Shown here: one piece after another, positions 21,611-25,623 of the stretch
Layout: each line of letters starts with the position of its first letter
How positions within the stretch are numbered: position 1 is the first letter of the stretch
The notes under the pieces: model-generated
The model's input: only the letters and a program-made list of their open reading frames with translations
What the model was told of the DNA's origin: nothing
Database searches by the model: none
Made by a program: the position numbers and the translations under genes
Source: CAZNYG01 sp964577205
GTDB lineage: Bacteria; Elusimicrobiota; Endomicrobiia; Endomicrobiales; CAIRNS01
Reading direction: 5' to 3'
Length of the DNA stretch: 25,623 nt
Assembly: GCA_964577205.1 (NCBI GenBank)
Contig: CAZNYG010000032.1
Coordinates: forward strand, 1-25,623

Positions 21611-23322
21611 TGGTGAAGAAGATCCTTCTGATGGGCAATCCCAACGTCGGGAAAAGCGCTTTGTTTTCACGGCTTACCGGCGCGAAAGTAATGATATCCA
21701 ATTACCCCGGAAGCACCGTTGCGTTTTCTCAGGGTGAGATGAAAATGAACGGGGAATGGCTCGTCGTGATAGATGTGCCGGGAACGTATTCCCTTCAGCC
21801 GGCATCTAACGCGGAAGAAGTGGCGGTGCGGCTGCTCAATGACGGCGACGTGATCATTAATGTCGTGGATGCCGCGAACCTTGAAAGAAACCTGTTCCTG
21901 ACGCTGCAGCTGCTGCAGAGCGTGAAACCGGTCATTGTCGCTCTGAATATGTGGGACGATACAAAACACAGAGGGATACAAATTGACATAAGGAAACTTG
22001 AGGAACGCCTGGGAGTGCCGGTAGTGCCCACCAGCGGATTAAGCGGGACAGGCGTAAAAGAGCTTGTACAGCGCGTAACGGAAGCAAAAGCGCGTGGAGA
22101 AAAACGTTCCCGTGAAGAAATATGGGAAATAATAGGGAATATTACTTCAGACGTTCAAAAATTGACCGGCCGTCGCCATTCGATCCTTGACCGTCTTGAG
22201 GATATAAGCATTCTTCCTTTTGCCAGAGTGATCATTGCCGTTACCGTCATTGCGGGGTCCTTCTGGTTTGTCCGGTTTCTCTGCGAGAACATCGCTTCGT
22301 TCCTGCTTGAGCCTCTTTTTGACGCTTTCTGGCTGCCGCTTACGCAGAGGATAAGCGCGTTTCTCGGCGAAAACGGCATAGCGCATCATATACTGATAGG
22401 AACGCTCGCGGAGGGCCGCATAGATTTCGGCCAGTCTTTCGGCCTGCTCACCACGGGGGTTTATGTCCCGGTCGTGATGGTATTTCCGTATGTGCTGGGT
22501 TTCTATTTTATACTCGGGCTTCTTGAAGACTTTGGCTATTTACCGAGGATCGCGGTGCTCGCGGACAACTTCATGCACCATTTAGGCCTTCACGGGTACG
22601 CGGTAATACCGTTTATTTTAGGGTTGGGCTGCAATGTCCCCGGTGCCCTGGCTTTGAGAATACTGGAAGAGAGAAGAGAAAAATTCATTGCCGCTACGCT
22701 CCTTGCCGTCTCTGTCCCCTGCATGGCGCAAACAGCGGTTATCGCGGGGCTGGTGGGTCAGAGAGGATTCCTATACCTTGCCCTGGTCATAGGTATTCTT
22801 TTCGCTCTGCTCGTGGTAGAAGGCGTCATTCTCAATAGGATGGTAAAAGGCGAAAGCCCTGAAATACTGCTCGAGATCCCTCCCTACCGGATGCCGCGCC
22901 CGGGTATCGCGTTCAAGAAATTATGGATGCGGATATCGTCGTTTTTTACCGAGGCGCTGCCCATGGTGTTCCTGGGCATCGTAGTGATCAATATTCTTTA
23001 CGCGTTTAAGGTCATCGATGCCCTCGGTGTTCTCATGAAACCGGTCATCACCGGCTTGTGGGGGCTTCCCGCGGAAATGGTCCCCGCTCTGTTAATAGGT
23101 CTTTTGAGGAAGGACGTTGCCGTGGGTATGCTGGCTCCTCTCGGCCTGACCAACGGACAGCTGGTTACCGGAGCTGTCGTGCTCGCCATATATTTCCCCT
23201 GCCTGGCCACGTTAGTGGTTTTGTACCGTGAACTGGGGAAAATAGATCTGTTAAAAATAGCGCTGATCATGCTTTTTACCGTTGTCAGTGTGGGAACGCT
23301 GTTGAATTTACTGCTTTCATGA
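21610..23322 (+). CDS. feoB: FeoB ferrous-iron transporter
   Basis: The product has 570 residues. The N-terminal G domain has G1 GNPNVGKS (9-16), G3 DVPG (55-58), G4 NMWD (113-116) and a G5-like TSGLSG. The membrane domain shows the Gate pattern: VFPYVLGFYFILGLLEDFGYLPR, GLGCNVPGALALR and VSVPCMAQTAVI, then a second Gate with PCLATLVVLYREL. It imports Fe(II) across the inner membrane in a GTP-dependent way. At 570 residues it is shorter than E. coli FeoB (about 770), with a compact linker and C-terminus. Coupled to feoA by overlap. Confidence 0.95.
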   Translation: MVKKILLMGNPNVGKSALFSRLTGAKVMISNYPGSTVAFSQGEMKMNGEWLVVIDVPGTYSLQPASNAEEVAVRLLNDGDVIINVVDAANLERNLFLTLQLLQSVKPVIVALNMWDDTKHRGIQIDIRKLEERLGVPVVPTSGLSGTGVKELVQRVTEAKARGEKRSREEIWEIIGNITSDVQKLTGRRHSILDRLEDISILPFARVIIAVTVIAGSFWFVRFLCENIASFLLEPLFDAFWLPLTQRISAFLGENGIAHHILIGTLAEGRIDFGQSFGLLTTGVYVPVVMVFPYVLGFYFILGLLEDFGYLPRIAVLADNFMHHLGLHGYAVIPFILGLGCNVPGALALRILEERREKFIAATLLAVSVPCMAQTAVIAGLVGQRGFLYLALVIGILFALLVVEGVILNRMVKGESPEILLEIPPYRMPRPGIAFKKLWMRISSFFTEALPMVFLGIVVINILYAFKVIDALGVLMKPVITGLWGLPAEMVPALLIGLLRKDVAVGMLAPLGLTNGQLVTGAVVLAIYFPCLATLVVLYRELGKIDLLKIALIMLFTVVSVGTLLNLLLS

Positions 23323-23335
23323 AAGGAACAGGGCC

Positions 23336-23797
23336 ATGATGATCAGACAGGCAAAAGTACCGGATGTCGTGCATATCCACACTCTCGTAAAAGAACACGC
23401 GCGTCAGGGTGAGCTGCTGCCGCGGCCGATAACGGACCTCTATGAAAAACTCCCGGAATTCGTCGTGGTTGAATCGAAAGGCGCCATAGTGGGCTGCGGC
23501 GCTCTGCATGTGACATGGGAAGACCTGGCGGAAGTGCGGACGCTCATCGTGTCGAAAAAACATCAGGGTGAAGGTATCGGCTCAAAGATCGTGAAGGTGC
23601 TGGAGAAACGGGCGGCGGTTCTCGGCATCGCAAAGGTTTTTGCCCTTTCGTTCAAACCCGGTTTTTTTAAGGCGATAGGATATAAAGAGATCTCCAAGGA
23701 AGAACTGCCGCAAAAAATATGGCGTGACTGCGTCAACTGCCCTCTTTTCCCTGATTGCGGAGAGACCGCGCTTATTAAAATGAAAGCAGGTAAATAA
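23336..23797 (+). CDS. ArgA-like GNAT N-acetyltransferase
   Basis: The product has 153 residues. The order of motifs, LLPRPITDLYEKLPEFVVVE, GCGALHVTWEDLAEVRTLIV, HQGEGIGSKIV (acetyl-CoA loop), VFALSFKPGFFKAIGYKEI and LPQKIWRDCVNCPLFPDC, is that of single-domain N-acetylglutamate synthases and their relatives. Members make N-acetylglutamate for arginine synthesis, but no arginine genes are near. The final Cys-rich NCPLFPDCGE segment is a family feature. AGGAAC and CAGGG precede the ATG pair. It begins 13 bases after feoB, suggesting readthrough from the iron operon. Confidence 0.85.
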   Translation: MMIRQAKVPDVVHIHTLVKEHARQGELLPRPITDLYEKLPEFVVVESKGAIVGCGALHVTWEDLAEVRTLIVSKKHQGEGIGSKIVKVLEKRAAVLGIAKVFALSFKPGFFKAIGYKEISKEELPQKIWRDCVNCPLFPDCGETALIKMKAGK

Positions 23798-23798
23798 G

Positions 23799-24533
23799 AT
23801 GAACTTTTTCGCTGCCATATCCGCCAGCGTGATACTGAGCCTTGTGTCGTTGATCGGCATTTTTTCACTTATCATCAATGATAAAGTGCTGAAGCCTTTG
23901 CTGTTCATGCTCATCGGCCTGTCCGCGGGAGCGCTGATAGGCGGAGCGTTCCTGCACATATTGCCTGAAGCGGTTGAAAAAACGCCGGGGCACAGCGCTC
24001 TATTCCTTTACGTCGTTTTCGGATTTGTCTTCTTTTTCTTTATCGAGCACGCCCTGCACTGGCGGCATTGCCACGATGCCCACTGCACGATACATTCATT
24101 CGCTTATATGAATCTTGCCGGCGACGCCGTCCACAACTTTGTTGACGGCATCATCATGGGGACAAGTTTTACCGTCAGCATCCCTTTCGGCACTGCGACG
24201 ACTGTCGCCATGTTCCTCCACGAGATACCCCAGGAGCTCGGTGATTTCGGCGTTCTTGTCTATGGGGGCTTCAGCAAAAAAAAGGCGCTATTTTTTAATT
24301 TTCTTACCGCCACGCTGTGCATTGCCGGCACCGCGGCGGGATTCTTATTGACGTCCGGGATCGCGTGGTTTCCCACACTCGTCCTCCCCATGGCGGCCGG
24401 AGGTTTTATCTATATTGCTTCCTGCGATCTTATACCGGAAATACATCGTGAGCCTGACCCGAAGAAAGCTGTCATGGCTATTGTAATGTTCCTCGCGGGA
24501 ATAGCGCTTATGTATCTATTGAAAGAGGGTTAA
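23799..24533 (+). CDS. ZIP-family metal transporter
   Basis: The product has 244 residues with about eight predicted membrane segments. The ZIP metal motifs are HNFVDG (112-117) and HEIPQELGDF (141-150), the binuclear transport site. A His/Cys-rich loop at residues 84-99 (H84, H87, H90, C91, H92, H95, C96, H99) probably binds metal on the way in. ZIP proteins import Zn, Fe(II) or Mn. The start is two bases after the GNAT stop codon, so the genes are likely co-transcribed. Iron or zinc cannot be told from sequence; the feoAB neighbour favours iron. Confidence 0.93.
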   Translation: MNFFAAISASVILSLVSLIGIFSLIINDKVLKPLLFMLIGLSAGALIGGAFLHILPEAVEKTPGHSALFLYVVFGFVFFFFIEHALHWRHCHDAHCTIHSFAYMNLAGDAVHNFVDGIIMGTSFTVSIPFGTATTVAMFLHEIPQELGDFGVLVYGGFSKKKALFFNFLTATLCIAGTAAGFLLTSGIAWFPTLVLPMAAGGFIYIASCDLIPEIHREPDPKKAVMAIVMFLAGIALMYLLKEG

Positions 24534-24537
24534 ACAA

Positions 24538-25152
24538 ATGGCCATAGTCAAAGAAGGGATCCCCTTTATCGTTGTTCCCTGCTGTATGGGTGTCTTTGTC
24601 GTTTCCTTATTGAGCGGTCCGTTGGCAGTGGCGGCGGGGATTACGCTTATCTGCATTGGAGTGTTCTGTGCGTTTTTCTTTCGCGATCCCCGGCGCGCCG
24701 TTGTCGTAAATGATGCAGAACTGCTTGCTCCTGCGGACGGCACGGTGATGGAGATCAGCGAGGAGGGCGGAACGAAGACTGTGCGCATTTTCCTTTCAGT
24801 ATTCAACGTGCACCTTCAGCGGTCTCCGTGTGCCGGAACGGTGAAAAGCGTGGTGTATGTCCCGGGAAAATGCCTTCCCGCGATGAATGAAAATGCTCAT
24901 ATAGAAAATGAGCAGAATGTGTTTACCATAACAACGCCGGGAGGCGATATCGTCGTAAGACAGATCGCCGGCATCATTGCCCGGAGAGTGGTCTCGTGGG
25001 TGAAACCGGGCGAACACCTCGCGCAAGGCCAGAAAATAGGTTTTATCAAGTTTGGTTCGCAGGTGAATATCCTCATGCCGTCAACAGCCCGTGTGACGGT
25101 ACGGGAAGGCGAAAAGATTATCGCGGGAAAAACGGTCGTCGCTGTATTTTAG
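24538..25152 (+). CDS. psd: Phosphatidylserine decarboxylase (short, archaeal-type)
   Basis: The product has 204 residues. Two membrane segments lie in residues 8-48, then FFRDPRR, LAPADGTV (about 63-70), FLSVFNVHLQRSP with H92, and KFGSQVNILMP, in which G173-S174 is the self-cleavage site that forms the pyruvoyl group on the serine. The enzyme turns phosphatidylserine (or archaetidylserine) into phosphatidylethanolamine in the inner membrane. The length fits the short Psd type of many bacteria and archaea rather than the long E. coli type. The partner pssA is not in the window. The start lies four bases after the ZIP stop codon. Confidence 0.93.
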   Translation: MAIVKEGIPFIVVPCCMGVFVVSLLSGPLAVAAGITLICIGVFCAFFFRDPRRAVVVNDAELLAPADGTVMEISEEGGTKTVRIFLSVFNVHLQRSPCAGTVKSVVYVPGKCLPAMNENAHIENEQNVFTITTPGGDIVVRQIAGIIARRVVSWVKPGEHLAQGQKIGFIKFGSQVNILMPSTARVTVREGEKIIAGKTVVAVF

Positions 25153-25169
25153 CCCGAAACATCCTGCCA

Positions 25170-25199
25170 TTGACTCTCAGCGGATAGAAATAGTATAAA
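25170..25199 (+). promoter_or_regulatory. Promoter before the small HHHAD protein gene
   Basis: TTGACT (25170-25175) and TATAAA (25194-25199) are 18 bases apart, each matching consensus at five of six positions. The ATG at 25210 is only 10 bases after the -10, so the transcript would have a leader of at most a few bases. Confidence 0.65.
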
Positions 25200-25209
25200 T
25201 GATTATCTT

Positions 25210-25469
25210 ATGAAAATGTTAAGATGGCTGTTAGGCATTTATCTGGCGTTGTTTTTTGCGGTGGTGATCCCTTTTCATCATCATGCGGACGCTCTCACTC
25301 ATCCGGATAATTGCAGTATTTTCTGGTAGTCCGTCAGGGCTATGTTCCCGCTCTGTCGGTATCGTTAGTAGTCGTAGTGCTTGCCTTTCTCCTCATTGCC
25401 GTCCGCGTCAGTCGGGTATGTGACCGCCGCGCGGTTTGTCCTCGCCTGAGAAGTCCTCCCGCATTCTGA
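25210..25469 (+). pseudogene. Frameshifted small membrane protein with HHHAD motif
   Basis: From ATG 25210 a signal-like hydrophobic helix (MKMLRWLLGIYLALFFAVVI) precedes FHHHADALTHPDNC, then TAG stops the reading after 39 codons (25327-25329). Another frame, open from about 25314 to TGA 25467-25469, gives a second hydrophobic helix (LSVSLVVVVLAFLLIAVRV) and a basic tail ending RSPPAF. Small proteins with a helix, an HHHAD-x-H-x-D-C motif and a second helix with an SPP tail are found before metal or multidrug efflux genes in several bacteria, so the two parts likely belong together. The break lies between 25310 and 25329. It could be a real mutation or an indel in the sequence. Confidence 0.55.
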
Positions 25470-25523
25470 ATTACCTCAACCTGTAAAAACACAAAATCGT
25501 TATTTACTTACCCGGGAGGAACT

Positions 25524-25623
25524 ATGTTCGGAATGCGCACTTTATCCTGCTGTTTTTTACTATTTATCATCACTAGTGTCCGACACAATATGAATCAAAA
25601 TTCAATTCATATTGAATATCGGT
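25524..25623 (+). CDS. 5' end of a signal-peptide protein, open to the window edge
   Basis: GGGAGG precedes ATG 25524, and 33 codons remain open to the edge. The start MFGMRTLSCCFLLFIITS looks like a signal peptide; after it the sequence turns AT-rich (HNMNQNSIHIEYR), unlike the rest. By position next to the HHHAD gene it could have been an outer-membrane efflux protein, but nothing in the remaining residues shows this. The switch in composition may mark an insertion at about 25571. Confidence 0.4.
   Translation, partial: MFGMRTLSCCFLLFIITSVRHNMNQNSIHIEYR
25571..25614 (+). repeat. Nested inverted repeats, possible mobile-element end
   Basis: CACTAGTG (25571-25578) is a palindrome, GTGTC/GACAC (25576-25580 and 25582-25586) form a second, and CAATATGAAT (25586-25595) with ATTCATATTG (25605-25614) a perfect 10-bp pair. 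The AT-rich block begins inside a signal-peptide ORF at the window edge, so its full extent is unknown. No transposase is visible. Confidence 0.4.

Overview
The window looks like a chromosomal piece from an uncultured, Gram-negative-type, probably anaerobic bacterium with medium-high GC. The PorV-like outer-membrane barrel remnant, the SBBP/FlgD-Ig secreted protein fragment, the HspR and CIRCE heat-shock controls, the ferredoxin-fused Mrp ATPases and the short phosphatidylserine decarboxylase together suggest a lineage near Omnitrophota, Elusimicrobiota or another little-cultured phylum. That placement is inference only. No rRNA, tRNA or CRISPR array was recognised.

Layout. 1-3360 holds a partial minus-strand DEAD-box RNA helicase, a tiny lysine-rich protein, an RNHCP-domain protein, and a heat-shock block (hspR, a CIRCE-like operator, two hsp20 genes) closed by a strong terminator. 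3360-7450 is an eroded stretch: a PorV-like gene with an in-frame amber codon runs into a 5'-truncated SBBP/FlgD-Ig gene in another frame, an intact B12-binding radical SAM gene follows, and then comes a PAS/HD-GYP gene that has lost its HD catalytic core. 7469-12650 holds a U32 peptidase-family protein, a cold-shock protein, a minus-strand amidohydrolase and a DbpA/CsdA-type DEAD-box helicase. A minus-strand GNAT gene with an unusually structured leader follows.

The most interesting part is 13374-23322. A fur gene with a consensus promoter is overlapped by a Fur box, and a second, near-identical Fur box lies just after fur. Downstream, fifteen same-strand genes with short gaps or overlaps encode a 2[4Fe-4S] ferredoxin, a zinc-ribbon protein, a methyltransferase, a radical SAM enzyme, a peroxiredoxin, two NifX/MTH1175-type proteins, a CoA-binding Rossmann protein, two ferredoxin-fused Mrp/MinD ATPases around a DsrE-like protein, an IscU/NifU-like scaffold, a classical Mrp/ApbC ATPase, and FeoA/FeoB. 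I read this as an iron-responsive locus joining ferrous-iron import to Fe-S or metal-sulfur cluster handling. It resembles the ORP (orange protein) operons of sulfate reducers but is larger and includes iron import. An ArgA-like acetyltransferase, a ZIP metal transporter and a phosphatidylserine decarboxylase continue on the same strand to 25152.

The right end holds a frameshifted small membrane protein with an HHHAD motif, and a truncated signal-peptide ORF that runs into AT-rich DNA full of inverted repeats, possibly a mobile-element end. Several genes have good sigma70-type promoters placed so that transcription would start at or within a few bases of the start codon, which suggests leaderless translation alongside normal Shine-Dalgarno starts.
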